Below are positions 18,006-26,454 of a stretch of DNA of 64,000 bases, one piece after another. The stretch is from CAZAPG01 sp964486935 (GTDB lineage: Bacteria; Chloroflexota; Anaerolineae; 4572-78; J111): positions 1 through 64,000 of the forward strand of contig CAZAPG010000016.1 of the NCBI GenBank assembly GCA_964486935.1, read 5' to 3'. The notes below the pieces were generated by a model, which saw only the letters and a program-made list of their open reading frames with translations, had not been told where the DNA came from and searched no databases. The number at the start of each line of letters is the position of its first letter. The first letter of the stretch is position 1. Both the position numbers and the translations under genes were made by a program.

Positions 18006-19460
18006 ATGTCTGATGAGGCGTTTTTTTCGGCCCTACAAAAAATCTATCCGGCCGACCGGTTGCTGACCCGTGACGCGCAGTTACTGCCCTATGAGTCCGA
18101 CGCGCTAACGGCCTTTCGGGCCAGGCCCGGCGCGGTGGTGCTGCCGGAAAACGAAGAGGAAGTCATCGCGGCGGTGCGATTATGCTATGAGCATAACGTG
18201 CCCTTTGTGGCCCGCGGTAGCGGCACCAGCCTGTCGGGCGGTTCGTTGCCCATTAAAGACGGGCTGGTAATTGCCCTCAATCGCCTGAACCGCATCAAAA
18301 AGCTGGACCCGGAGCAGCGCCTGGCGGTTGTGGAGCCGGGGGTCATCAACCTGCAAATTACGCAGGCCGCCGCGCCCTACAATCTCTACTACGCGCCCGA
18401 CCCGTCCAGCCAATCCATCTGCACCATTGGCGGCAACGTGGCCTTTAACTCTGGCGGGGCGCACTGCCTGAAATACGGCATGACGAGCAACCACGTGCTG
18501 GGCCTCAAAGCCGTGCTGCCCGATGGCGAAGTGGTTGAGTTTGGCAGCGAAAGCGTGGAAGGCGTCGGCGTCGGCCCGGATTTGGTCGGGCTGTTTGTCG
18601 GCTCCGAGGGGTTGTTTGGCGTGGCCCTGGAAATTACGGTGCGACTGTTGCCCAAACCGGAACTATACCGCACCGTTCTGGCCGCCTACGACTCGCTGGA
18701 GAAGGCCGGCAATGCGGTGGCTCAGGTGGTAGCCTCCGGCCTGCTGCCCGGCGCTATGGAAATTATGGACCGGCTGGCTATCAAAGCCGCCGAAGCCGCC
18801 GTCAAGGCCGGTTATCCCGAAAACGCCGCCGCCCTGCTGATTGTTGAGCTGGAAGGCGAAACCGAACAGGTGGAAACCGAATTTCAGGCGGTCATGAAGG
18901 TCATCGAAGCCTCCGGCTCCTACGAAATTCGGGTGGCTCAAAACGACGAAGAGCGAGTGAAAATCTGGAAAGGGCGCAAGGGAGCCTTCTCCTCGGTGGG
19001 GCGGCTCAGCCCGGATTATGTGGTGCAGGATGGCGTGGTGCCGCGCAGCCACCTGGGCAAGGCGCTGGCCGAAATCGACCGGCTGAGCAAGGCTTACGGC
19101 CTGGACGTGGCCAACGTTTTTCACGCCGGCGATGGCAACCTTCACCCGCTGATTCTGTACAATGGCCGCCAGCCGGGCGCGCTTGAGCACGCCGAAAAGC
19201 TGGCCGGCGAAATTCTGACCATGTGCGTCAAGCTGGGCGGCTCCATCACCGGCGAACACGGCGTGGGCATGGAGAAGCGCGACTACATGCCGGCCATGTT
19301 CAGCGAGATTGACCTGGACATTATGCAGGCCATCCGCAGCCAGATTGACCCCAAAGAAATCTCCAACCGGGGCAAAATGTTCCCCGGCGCGGAAGCGCCC
19401 GCCCTGAGTATGCATGGCTTACATCCCCTGGAGAAGAAAGGGATTATCTCCCGCGAATGA
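18006..19460 (+). CDS. glcD: glycolate oxidase subunit GlcD (FAD-binding)
   Basis: A 484-residue FAD-linked oxidase. The FAD-binding PCMH part contains PFVARGSGTSLSGGSLP (about residues 65-81) and the DPSSQSICTIGGNVAFNSGG block. The C-terminal FAD-oxidase domain carries VFHAGDGNLHPLIL and GGSITGEHGVGMEKR. GlcD oxidises glycolate (or D-lactate-like 2-hydroxyacids) to the oxoacid and passes electrons through GlcE and GlcF. It starts 35 bp after aceB and overlaps glcE by 4 bases. Confidence 0.95.
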   Translation: MSDEAFFSALQKIYPADRLLTRDAQLLPYESDALTAFRARPGAVVLPENEEEVIAAVRLCYEHNVPFVARGSGTSLSGGSLPIKDGLVIALNRLNRIKKLDPEQRLAVVEPGVINLQITQAAAPYNLYYAPDPSSQSICTIGGNVAFNSGGAHCLKYGMTSNHVLGLKAVLPDGEVVEFGSESVEGVGVGPDLVGLFVGSEGLFGVALEITVRLLPKPELYRTVLAAYDSLEKAGNAVAQVVASGLLPGAMEIMDRLAIKAAEAAVKAGYPENAAALLIVELEGETEQVETEFQAVMKVIEASGSYEIRVAQNDEERVKIWKGRKGAFSSVGRLSPDYVVQDGVVPRSHLGKALAEIDRLSKAYGLDVANVFHAGDGNLHPLILYNGRQPGALEHAEKLAGEILTMCVKLGGSITGEHGVGMEKRDYMPAMFSEIDLDIMQAIRSQIDPKEISNRGKMFPGAEAPALSMHGLHPLEKKGIISRE

Positions 19461-20557
19461 ACACGCTGCAACCGGCCACCGTTGAAGAATTGCAATCAAT
19501 CGTGCTCTCCGGCCGCGAGCTGCTGCCCGGCGGCGGCGGCAGCAAACCGGCGCTCTCCACGCCGGTTAACGGCGCAACTCGGCTTGATATGAGCCGCCTC
19601 GCCGGCATCATCGAATATGACCCCGGTGAATACACCTTTACCGCCTATGCCGGTACGCCGGTGCAGCAGGTGGTGGCCACCCTGGCCGAACACGGCCAAT
19701 ATCTGCCCTTTGACCCTATTCTGGTGAAAAAAGGAGCCACCCTGGGCGGCATGGTGGCGGCCAATACCAGCGGCTCAGGTCGCTACCGATACGGCGGCGT
19801 CCGGGATTTTATTCTGGGTGTCCATTTTGTTGACGGCCAGGGGCAACTGGTACGCAGCGGCGGGAAAGTGGTCAAAAACTCCGCCGGGTTTGACTTGCCA
19901 AAATTTATGGTCGGCAGCCTGGGGCGCTTTGGTATTCTGGTGGATGTCAGCTTTAAGGTTTTCCCCGCCCCGCGAGCCTACAACACGCTGACAGCGATTT
20001 ACCCCGGCCTGGAACCGGCTTTACAAACCATCTACCGGCTGGCCACCATGTCATTTGATATTGACGCGCTTGACCTGGAGCCTGGTCAGAATGGCCAGGT
20101 TGCCCTGTTGTTCCGCATCGGCGGGCTGCCCGAGGCTCTGCCGGGCCGGATGGCGCGTTTGCAGCAATTTCTCAAAACCGAAAGCCAATTATCGGACGCC
20201 CAGCTTATGACCGGGCCGGATGAGGCGGCGCTGTGGGAGCGGGTACAGGAGTTAGGTTGGGTGTCTGAGGGGATGAGTCTGGTGAAAGTGCCGCTCTCGC
20301 CTAGGCAAATTCCCGCAGTGGAGGAACTGCTGGCCCCGGTGCTGCTGGCCCGGCGCTACAGCGCCGGCGGCAATGTGGCCTGGCTGGCTGTCGCGGAGCT
20401 GAATACCCTCAATTCCGCGCTGAACCGGCTGGACCTGGCCGGGCTGGTGCTGTTCGGACCGCCGGGCCGCCCCTACGTTGGGGCGCGGAAAGGGGTGTCG
20501 CTGGCCCAGCGGGTCAAGCAGGCCCTCGACCCATCGGGTAAATTTCTGGAGATTTGA
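19457..20557 (+). CDS. glcE: glycolate oxidase subunit GlcE
   Basis: A 366-residue second FAD-binding subunit, shorter than GlcD, as is normal. It keeps the PCMH-type elements LLPGGGGSKP and GATLGGMVAANTSGSGRYRYGGVRD, and the LVRSGGKVVKNSAGFDLPK segment. The C-terminal oxidase domain is reduced. The last part includes LDPSGKF, common to these enzymes. ATG 19457 overlaps the glcD stop (ATGA), and glcF follows after 14 bp, so the three subunits are co-translated. Confidence 0.93.
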   Translation: MNTLQPATVEELQSIVLSGRELLPGGGGSKPALSTPVNGATRLDMSRLAGIIEYDPGEYTFTAYAGTPVQQVVATLAEHGQYLPFDPILVKKGATLGGMVAANTSGSGRYRYGGVRDFILGVHFVDGQGQLVRSGGKVVKNSAGFDLPKFMVGSLGRFGILVDVSFKVFPAPRAYNTLTAIYPGLEPALQTIYRLATMSFDIDALDLEPGQNGQVALLFRIGGLPEALPGRMARLQQFLKTESQLSDAQLMTGPDEAALWERVQELGWVSEGMSLVKVPLSPRQIPAVEELLAPVLLARRYSAGGNVAWLAVAELNTLNSALNRLDLAGLVLFGPPGRPYVGARKGVSLAQRVKQALDPSGKFLEI

Positions 20558-20571
20558 GGTCAGAGACTTAA

Positions 20572-21828
20572 ATGCAACACAGCATTGATGTGACTCAACA
20601 CGGCCCCCGCGCCGAAGCGATGGTCAAGGCCGTTGACTCTTGCGTACACTGCGGCTTTTGCCTGGCCGCCTGCCCCACCTATCAGGTACTGGGTGAAGAG
20701 ATGGACTCGCCCCGGGGCCGGATTTACCTGATGAAAAACGTGCTGGAAGGCAACCTGCCGCCGGCGGAGGCCCAGCCCTACCTGGACCGCTGTTTGGGCT
20801 GCGTGGCCTGCGTGCCGGCCTGCCCCTCGGGCGTGCCGTATGGCGAGTTGCTGGTGAGTTATCGCGCCAATACCGAGTCGACCCGCAAACGGACGGTGGT
20901 TGACGGGCTGGCTCGCAAAATGATTGTTGAAACCCTTCCCTATCCCGACCGCTTCCGGCTGGCGGTCAAATCGGGTAAATTGGGGCAGCCGTTTAAGAGG
21001 ATGATGCCCGGCAAGGTCGGGGCGATGCTGGAATTGCTGCCCAAATCGCTGCCGCCGGCCCAACCCCTGCCGGCGGTGTATCCGGCCAAAGGCGAGCGCC
21101 GGGCCAGGGTAGCCCTGCTGGCCGGCTGCGTGCAGATGGTGCTGGACCCCGACATCAACTGGGCCACGCTGCGGGTGCTGGCCGAAAATGGCGTGGAGAC
21201 GGTGATTCCCCGGGGGCAGGGCTGCTGCGGCTCCATTTTAATGCACATCGGCGAGGATGCCCGCGCTCTGGAATTAGCCCGCCAGAATTTGCAACTATTC
21301 CCTGATGATGTGGACGCGATTATCACCAACGCCGCCGGCTGCGGCTCCGGGATGCGGGAGTACGGTCTGCTCTTCAAAGGGATGGCCGAGGAGGGGCAGG
21401 CCGAGACGTTTGCCCACAGGGTCAAGGATGTTACCGTCTTTCTGGCCGAGTTGGGATTGGCAAAATCGCCGCCGGCGCTGCCGCAGCCGCTCAAAGTGGC
21501 GTATCACGATGCCTGTCACCTGCTGCACGCGCAAGGGGTACAGGCGCCGCCGCGCAAATTGCTAAAGGCCATTCCCAATTTAACCCTGCTGGAACTGAAC
21601 GACGGCGGCCTGTGTTGCGGCTCGGCCGGCACGTACAATATTGAACAGCCGGAGATTGCTCATGAACTTGGCCGGCGCAAAGTGGAGCGCATTCTGGCAA
21701 CCGGCGCGCAGGCGGTGGTATCGGGCAATATCGGCTGTTTGACTCAGATAAAAAGCCACCTCGAGCAGAAGGGGACGTCGCTGCCGCTGTACCACACCAT
21801 CCAACTGCTGGATATAGCCTACCGATAA
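20572..21828 (+). CDS. glcF: glycolate oxidase iron-sulfur subunit GlcF
   Basis: A 418-residue protein with two [4Fe-4S] ferredoxin motifs near the N-terminus, CVHCGFCLAACP and CLGCVACVPACP. Two CCG domains follow, with GCCGS and, after DACHLLHAQG, GLCCGSAGTYN. It carries electrons from the GlcDE flavins to the quinone pool at the membrane. All cysteines expected for both clusters and both CCG motifs are present. The gene ends the operon; a strong hairpin terminator begins 25 bp after its stop. Confidence 0.95.
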   Translation: MQHSIDVTQHGPRAEAMVKAVDSCVHCGFCLAACPTYQVLGEEMDSPRGRIYLMKNVLEGNLPPAEAQPYLDRCLGCVACVPACPSGVPYGELLVSYRANTESTRKRTVVDGLARKMIVETLPYPDRFRLAVKSGKLGQPFKRMMPGKVGAMLELLPKSLPPAQPLPAVYPAKGERRARVALLAGCVQMVLDPDINWATLRVLAENGVETVIPRGQGCCGSILMHIGEDARALELARQNLQLFPDDVDAIITNAAGCGSGMREYGLLFKGMAEEGQAETFAHRVKDVTVFLAELGLAKSPPALPQPLKVAYHDACHLLHAQGVQAPPRKLLKAIPNLTLLELNDGGLCCGSAGTYNIEQPEIAHELGRRKVERILATGAQAVVSGNIGCLTQIKSHLEQKGTSLPLYHTIQLLDIAYR

Positions 21829-21852
21829 TGACAAGTTTAGATTGTAAAAAGT

Positions 21853-21893
21853 GAGGCGTGATAAGTGAGAAACTTTATCACGCCTCATTTTTT
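21853..21893. terminator. intrinsic terminator between glcF and DUF1697 gene
   Basis: GAGGCGTGATAA (21853-21864) pairs perfectly with TTATCACGCCTC (21875-21886), a 12-bp stem with a 10-nt loop. It is followed by ATTTTTT for the plus strand. It ends the aceB-glcDEF transcript. Confidence 0.85.
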
Positions 21894-21911
21894 GGGCTGT
21901 TTTTGACCGGG

Positions 21912-22448
21912 TTACGTGGCCGTGGCCAGTATCTTGCTGACCGTCCGCCAGTTTCGGGCGGTGACGGGTACGCCCAGCGCCTGCTCAACATTGGCGGCCA
22001 GCTTAGACCGGCCAATCCCTGCGGGCGCGTGGAGGTAGAACACCGCGTCAATCAGCCTGAATTGCTCGCTGTCCGCTTTGAGGCGGTTGAGCAAATCGAA
22101 ATCGGGGTTGGTGGGGATGGCGCTCAAAAAATAGAGATGGAGCGTTTTCGGCTCGGCCTCACCCGCCGGAAAGGGGTTGGCAGCCAGAGCTTGTTGAAAG
22201 GCCGGCAGGTCCAGCACTATCACCTGGGGCGCAAAGCCGTGCGCCTGCTTGATGGCGGCGCTGATTCCCCGGGCCAGCTCGGCGGCGTCTGGCCCGTCGC
22301 TTTGAAACACCACGTTACCGCTTTGAATATAAGTTTTGACCTGCTTCAGCCCCAACCCTTCCAGCAGGCCGACCAGATCACGCATGGGCAGAATGTTGTG
22401 GCCGCCCACGTTGATTCCCCGCAAAAGCGCGATGTAAGTGTTCATCAT
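21912..22448 (-). CDS. DUF1697 family protein
   Basis: A 178-residue protein with the family opening YIALLRGINVGGHNILPM, then KTYIQSGNVVF. The C-terminal part includes SKLAANVEQALG and VTARNWRTV, also typical. Biochemical function of the family is unknown. It is the last gene of a minus-strand run, 6 bp after the MoaD-like gene. Two adjacent ATG codons begin it; the first is used here. Confidence 0.88.
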   Translation of the reverse strand: MMNTYIALLRGINVGGHNILPMRDLVGLLEGLGLKQVKTYIQSGNVVFQSDGPDAAELARGISAAIKQAHGFAPQVIVLDLPAFQQALAANPFPAGEAEPKTLHLYFLSAIPTNPDFDLLNRLKADSEQFRLIDAVFYLHAPAGIGRSKLAANVEQALGVPVTARNWRTVSKILATAT

Positions 22449-22454
22449 TGCCGA

Positions 22455-22751
22455 TTATCCCCCGGCCAACGCTCCCACAATGAGAAATGGCTCCGCGCCG
22501 GTGGCAATCGCCTCAGGCAGCGGCGCGTCCGGCGACTCGTGCGACCAATCCTCGCCGCAGGCGAAGAAGCGGATAAACGGCCGCCGCTGGTGGGTGGCGT
22601 GGTCGCGGATGGTACCGCGCAGCATCGGATAGTTGGCCTCGAGGGTGTCCAGAATCGCCCCTTGGGTCACTGGCCCCTCAATTTCAAGCTCCACCTTGCC
22701 TTTGACCCGCGCCAGCGTGCGCAGATGAGGCGGCAGCACCACCCGAATCAC
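22455..22751 (-). CDS. MoaD/ThiS-like ubiquitin-fold protein
   Basis: A 98-residue beta-grasp protein ending in Ala-Gly-Gly (VGALAGG). The C-terminal Gly-Gly is the hallmark of sulfur carriers that become thiocarboxylated (MoaD, ThiS and relatives). The segment IEGPVTQGAILDTLEANYP is the usual helix 1 region. The start is GTG 22751, whose GTGA overlaps the stop of the beta-propeller gene. Neither a MoaE nor an E1-like activating gene is nearby, so molybdopterin synthesis is not implied. A role together with the coupled propeller protein is inferred from overlap alone. Confidence 0.75.
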   Translation of the reverse strand: MIRVVLPPHLRTLARVKGKVELEIEGPVTQGAILDTLEANYPMLRGTIRDHATHQRRPFIRFFACGEDWSHESPDAPLPEAIATGAEPFLIVGALAGG

Positions 22752-23863
22752 GACAGCACCTGCACTTCAACCGACATGACCGCCGGCAGGTCGCGGACGA
22801 TGGGCGTCCAGTGATCGCCGCCATCCGCCGAGGCGTACACCTGCCCGCCGGTGGTGCCAAAATAAACGCCGCAGGAGTCGAGCGTGTCAACCGCCATGGC
22901 GCTGCGCAGCACGTTGACGTAGCAGTGGCTTTGGGGCAGCCCATTGGTCAGCGCCTCCCACTCCTGGCCGCCGCTCCGGCTGCGGTAAACGCGCAGCTTG
23001 CCGTCGGGCGGGTAATGCTCGGAGTCGCTTTTGATGGGCACCACGTAAATGGTTTCCGGCTCATGGGCGTGAACCGCGATGGGGAAACCAAAATCGCTGG
23101 GCAGGTTACCGCTGACTTCCCGCCACGACTCGCCGGCGTCGTCGGTGCGCATCACGTCCCAATGTTTTTGCATAAAGAGTACTCCCGGCCGGGAGGGGTG
23201 CATGGCCAGGTTGTGGACACAGTGGCCCACCTCGGCTTTGGGGTCCGGCAGCTCAAAGCCGGAGGCCAGGCCGTTGTTGATGGGCCGCCACGTTTCGCCG
23301 CCGTCATCGGTGCGAAACGCGCCGGCGGCGGAGATGGCCACAAATATCCGGTTGGGGTTGCCCGGATCGAGCAGAATGGTGTGCAGGCACATCCCCCCCG
23401 CGCCGGGCTGCCACAAATGGCCCTTAACGCTGCGCAGCCCCGGCAGTTCCTGCCACGATTGCCCGCCGTCGCCGGTGCGGAACAGGGCGGCGTCCTCCAC
23501 CCCGGCGTACACCGTGTCCGGGTCGGTGGGCGACGGCTCCAGATACCAGACCCGCTTGAATTCCCAGGGGTGCTGGCTGCCGTCGTACCACTGGTGGGTG
23601 CCGGGGACGCCCTCGTAGGCAAACTCGTTGTTGACCGGCTCCCAGCTTTGGCCGCCATCGTTGGAGCGCTGGATTAACTGGCCAAACCAGCCGGTCGATT
23701 GGGAGACATATAGCCGGTTTGGATCGGCGGAGGAGCCTTTGAGGTGGTAAATTTCCCAGCCGCCAAAGTGGGGGCCGTCCACCTGCCACTGCTGCCGCTT
23801 TTCGTCAGAGGTTAAAATGAAGGCTCCCTTGCGGGTGCCAACCAATACGCGTACCTTGCTCAT
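22748..23863 (-). CDS. Asp-box beta-propeller (sialidase/BNR-like) protein
   Basis: A 371-residue protein made of repeated blades with Asp-box motifs: SNDGGQSWEP, TGDGGQSWQEL, TDDGGETWRP, TDDAGESWRE, RSGGQEWEAL and SADGGDHWTP. It has no signal peptide and no evident sialidase catalytic residues (the FRIP arginine motif is missing), so a structural or binding propeller is more likely than a glycosidase. The gene has a strong AGGAGG site. Its stop overlaps the start of the MoaD-like gene. The same pairing occurs in other bacteria as far as I recall, but its function is not established. Confidence 0.8.
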   Translation of the reverse strand: MSKVRVLVGTRKGAFILTSDEKRQQWQVDGPHFGGWEIYHLKGSSADPNRLYVSQSTGWFGQLIQRSNDGGQSWEPVNNEFAYEGVPGTHQWYDGSQHPWEFKRVWYLEPSPTDPDTVYAGVEDAALFRTGDGGQSWQELPGLRSVKGHLWQPGAGGMCLHTILLDPGNPNRIFVAISAAGAFRTDDGGETWRPINNGLASGFELPDPKAEVGHCVHNLAMHPSRPGVLFMQKHWDVMRTDDAGESWREVSGNLPSDFGFPIAVHAHEPETIYVVPIKSDSEHYPPDGKLRVYRSRSGGQEWEALTNGLPQSHCYVNVLRSAMAVDTLDSCGVYFGTTGGQVYASADGGDHWTPIVRDLPAVMSVEVQVLS

Positions 23864-23892
23864 AGGTGCCTCCTCTTTGAGCTATATGATGG

Positions 23893-24198
23893 TTATTGTT
23901 GATTTAAAAGCAGCCCATAACCCCCGACCGGCTCGGTAACGGTGGGTGGGGCAAAATGCGCGATCATGGGTTTGGCCTGGGTAATCGCCTGCTGCACCGC
24001 CGGCAGCGACAGCGAGGCCCGGTGGCTCTGCTCGCTGTCCCACACTTCGGTAATCCAGATGGCGTTCGCGTTAGCCGGGTCTTTGGCCACTACATAATTC
24101 AGACAGCCCGGCATGTCGGTTGTGCCTGCCAGCAAAATCGATATCAGCGCGTCACGCTGGCCCGGCGCCGCCACCATTTTGCCGATTAAACCGTACAT
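23893..24198 (-). CDS. antibiotic biosynthesis monooxygenase (ABM) domain protein
   Basis: A 101-residue ferredoxin-like alpha/beta protein of the ABM/quinol monooxygenase type: GLIGKMVAAPGQRDALISILL at the start, GCLNYVVAKDPANANAIWITEVWDS in the middle and SLPAVQQAI near the helix. Such proteins are small cofactor-free monooxygenases or dimeric binding proteins. The substrate is unknown. The ribosome binding site CAGGAG lies ahead of ATG 24198. It is 29 bp upstream of the propeller gene in the same direction and may start that transcript. Confidence 0.8.
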   Translation of the reverse strand: MYGLIGKMVAAPGQRDALISILLAGTTDMPGCLNYVVAKDPANANAIWITEVWDSEQSHRASLSLPAVQQAITQAKPMIAHFAPPTVTEPVGGYGLLLNQQ

Positions 24199-24218
24199 TG
24201 TCTGCGCTCCTGTGTAAA

Positions 24219-24300
24219 TACCCCCTCCCCAACCCTCCCCCTGCCAGGGGTAGGGAGGCGCTGGAGGCGACGGGTGGGGGTGGGTTAAATTTTCATTCGC
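24219..24300 (+). repeat. dispersed intergenic hairpin repeat, copy A
   Basis: An 82-bp C- then G-rich element that contains the hairpin CCCTCCCCCTG/CAGGGGTAGGG. It ends GGGTTAAATTTTCATTCGC (24282-24300). A copy in reverse orientation lies at 61129-61208 and is about 85 percent identical by eye, with the last 19 bases identical. Confidence 0.8.
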
Positions 24301-24327
24301 TCATTATAGAACACTTGTTCTTGATTG

Positions 24328-25431
24328 TCAATCTTTCGGGCCGGTATTTTGATGACTAATGTCAACCGGCAGGCCGAGGAAATGGCCATATGCTTTGGCG
24401 GCGGCGGTCACGGCCTCTTGCTGGGCGGGGGTGAGCGGGTCAAAGGGGTCAAGCCGGATGAGTACCTTTGTTTTGCGCAGGGTGCGCTGCCAGATGCCGA
24501 CCACCCGGCCATCGAGGACGATGATGGGCTTGAACATGCCGTTGGCGCCGGGCACAACCTTTTTGGCGTGGGCCGGGTCGAGCACGGCGGCCCGCTCCCG
24601 GTAGCCCAGCAGGTACTCATCAAACGGAGGCAGCAGCCAGGCCGTTGGCGAGGGGCTGCCGGTTACGGGTGAAGGCAAAAACCAGTAAGAGTGGCCATCA
24701 AGCTCAGTTTGGGTTAGCTCGCTTTCAACCAGGGCCAGGCCGGCGCGGGCCTCGGCGGCCGGCAAGCCCGACCACCACATAAAATCGTGAATCGTGGCCG
24801 GGCCGTGGCCGGTAAAATAGCGGCGGGCCAGTTCAGCCAGGGCTGCTTCGCCGCCGAGGGATTGACCGGCGGGCAGCCAGTCATCAAGCCAGACAAAGGT
24901 GTCCTGCTTGCCCTGCCGGGGGCCAAAGCAAATCAGACCGGATTGGGCCGCCCACCACAAAATGTGGTAGCCGCGCTGCCCGGTGGTAGCGATTCCGCCC
25001 CGCTCCAGCGTCGCCATCATTTCGGGCCGGGTGAGCGGCCGGCCATCCCGCAGGGCCGAGGCAAACAGCGCCTCGGCGCGGGCAAAGGTGGCCCCATCCA
25101 GGTCAAGCTGGCGATGCCGCCGGGCCGCGTTGGCCAGTACGCGGGGAGTCAGCAGGGTCAGCAGCCAGCGGACATCTTCCGGGGCCACAAAATGGAGGGT
25201 ACCGCGCATCGGCCAGGTGCGCACAATCTCTTTGTTACGGATGGCCTGCTCGATGCCCGGCTCAGTGACCGGGCCGCTCATGCGCAGGCCAACCGCCCAC
25301 AGCGCCCCCAGATAATCCTGAGCCTGCACCGCGCCCAGACGTTTGACAACATCACCCAGCGTCGGGCCAACAGCCGGGGCAATCGATTGGCTGTGCAGCC
25401 GCCGGTGGGTCAGGTCGAAGCCGGTCATCAT
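24328..25431 (-). CDS. winged-helix DNA glycosylase of the AlkZ/HTH_42 family
   Basis: About 367 residues belonging to the winged-helix family that includes the AlkZ/AlkX (YcaQ) DNA glycosylases. The motif VQAQDYLGALWAVGLR holds the Q-x-Q pair that corresponds to the catalytic Q-phi-(D/Q) motif of that family. WPMRGTLHFV and LLPPFDEYLLGYRER are further conserved blocks. AlkZ-type enzymes excise alkylated or crosslinked bases. ATG 25431 was chosen because it overlaps the stop of the upstream reductase gene by 4 bases; an upstream in-frame start would extend into that gene. Activity is inferred. Confidence 0.8.
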   Translation of the reverse strand: MMTGFDLTHRRLHSQSIAPAVGPTLGDVVKRLGAVQAQDYLGALWAVGLRMSGPVTEPGIEQAIRNKEIVRTWPMRGTLHFVAPEDVRWLLTLLTPRVLANAARRHRQLDLDGATFARAEALFASALRDGRPLTRPEMMATLERGGIATTGQRGYHILWWAAQSGLICFGPRQGKQDTFVWLDDWLPAGQSLGGEAALAELARRYFTGHGPATIHDFMWWSGLPAAEARAGLALVESELTQTELDGHSYWFLPSPVTGSPSPTAWLLPPFDEYLLGYRERAAVLDPAHAKKVVPGANGMFKPIIVLDGRVVGIWQRTLRKTKVLIRLDPFDPLTPAQQEAVTAAAKAYGHFLGLPVDISHQNTGPKD

Positions 25432-26012
25432 CCCGTTATTCGGTCGCGCTTCGGCTCGTATTGAAGCACAACAACCCCGCACTCAAAGGCGGTGGATTTG
25501 ACCAACGTCAGATGTTGTTTGCTGTCAAGTTCTTTGAAAATTGTCATTCCGTTGCCAATTGCCGCTGGATTAATGAATAAATGGAATTCGTCAATCAGCC
25601 CGTGTTTGATGAGCGCCGATACAAAAGTCGCCCCGCCATAAGCGATGATGTCTTGACCGTTTTGTTTTTTTAGTTGGGTGATTTCGTCAATAAGGCTGCC
25701 TTTGGCTAAAACGGTATTATCCCATTTTGACTTGTCAAGCGTTTTGGTAAAAACAACTTTGGGTGTGTCTGTGAATTTCTTGCCGGCGGTAAATTCTGGA
25801 TGATCCGGATTTGCAGCCACGCCCGCCCAGTGCGGAATGAAGCCTTCGGCCAGATTTCGGCCCAAAACAATGCAGTCAACCGGATCGGTTAAATCGGTGA
25901 CATATTGTTTTAAGGCGTCATCCCAATTCCAGGTCATCCAGTCCATTTCGCCATTGGGGCCGGCAATGTAGCCGTCAACGCTCATTTGGACTTGCAGTTT
26001 TAATTTTTTCAT
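25428..26012 (-). CDS. dihydrofolate reductase/RibD-like family reductase
   Basis: A 194-residue protein of the RibD C-terminal/dihydrofolate reductase-like superfamily: LQVQMSVDGYIAGPNGEMDWMTW at the start, DCIVLGRNLAEGF, KVVFTKTLDKSKWDNT and QDIIAYGGATFVSALI. This group is common near SRPBCC and ArsR genes, as here, and its substrates are unknown. AAAAGGAAG precedes the ATG. The gene is part of a co-directional group: ArsR, SRPBCC, DUF2277, this gene, AlkZ-like. Confidence 0.85.
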   Translation of the reverse strand: MKKLKLQVQMSVDGYIAGPNGEMDWMTWNWDDALKQYVTDLTDPVDCIVLGRNLAEGFIPHWAGVAANPDHPEFTAGKKFTDTPKVVFTKTLDKSKWDNTVLAKGSLIDEITQLKKQNGQDIIAYGGATFVSALIKHGLIDEFHLFINPAAIGNGMTIFKELDSKQHLTLVKSTAFECGVVVLQYEPKRDRITG

Positions 26013-26053
26013 TGATGGGCTTCCTTTTCAGTAAAATTGGTTGACTGCTGAAT

Positions 26054-26335
26054 TCAGGCTTCTGTTCCGCCGGAAAATCTCCGGGCCGAGCGGGCGCGGG
26101 CTTTGACGGCCTCTTCATCGCGATTTTTGGGGGGCGCGTTGGTCTCAAGCGCGGTAAGCAAATTGCCGGTGATGGCGGCTATCTCCTCAACCGCCGCCAG
26201 AAAAGCGGCCTCGTTGGCTTTTGAGGGCTTGCTGAAGCCGCTCACTTTGCGCGCGTACTGCATCGCCGCTGCCCGAATTTCCTCATCGGTGGCGGGTGGT
26301 TCAAAGTTAAACAATGGTTTGATGTTTCGGCACAC
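26054..26335 (-). CDS. DUF2277 family protein
   Basis: A 93-residue protein starting (V)CRNIKPLFNFEPPATDEEIRAAA, which is the family signature, with SGFSKPSKANEAAF following. The C-terminal part is basic (ARARSARRF). A GTG at 26335 is chosen as start: it places the CRNIK block right at the N-terminus, as in other members, and has AAGGAAAGA upstream. The longer frame from 26359 is therefore not used. Function unknown. Confidence 0.85.
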   Translation of the reverse strand: MCRNIKPLFNFEPPATDEEIRAAAMQYARKVSGFSKPSKANEAAFLAAVEEIAAITGNLLTALETNAPPKNRDEEAVKARARSARRFSGGTEA

Positions 26336-26365
26336 GTCTCTTTCCTTTGAAAATAACATTTCTCA

Positions 26366-26452
26366 TGTCACTGCGAGCGATGGCGAGCGCCAGCGAGGCA
26401 GTCTCCGGGTTGTGGCGTGGAGATTGCTTCGGCCTGCGGCCTCGCAATGACA
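26366..26452. repeat. MITE-like inverted repeat
   Basis: Terminal arms TGTCACTGCGAG (26366-26377) and CTCGCAATGACA (26441-26452) are inverted with one mismatch. The interior carries GCTTCGGCCTGCGGCC. It sits between the SRPBCC and DUF2277 genes, in the style of short non-coding hairpin repeats found in many environmental genomes. Confidence 0.7.
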
Positions 26453-26454
26453 TT

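Noticed and set aside
23152..23789. Arg/Ser/Pro-rich frames overlapping the propeller gene
   Set aside because: They are out-of-frame readings of the Asp-box repeats.
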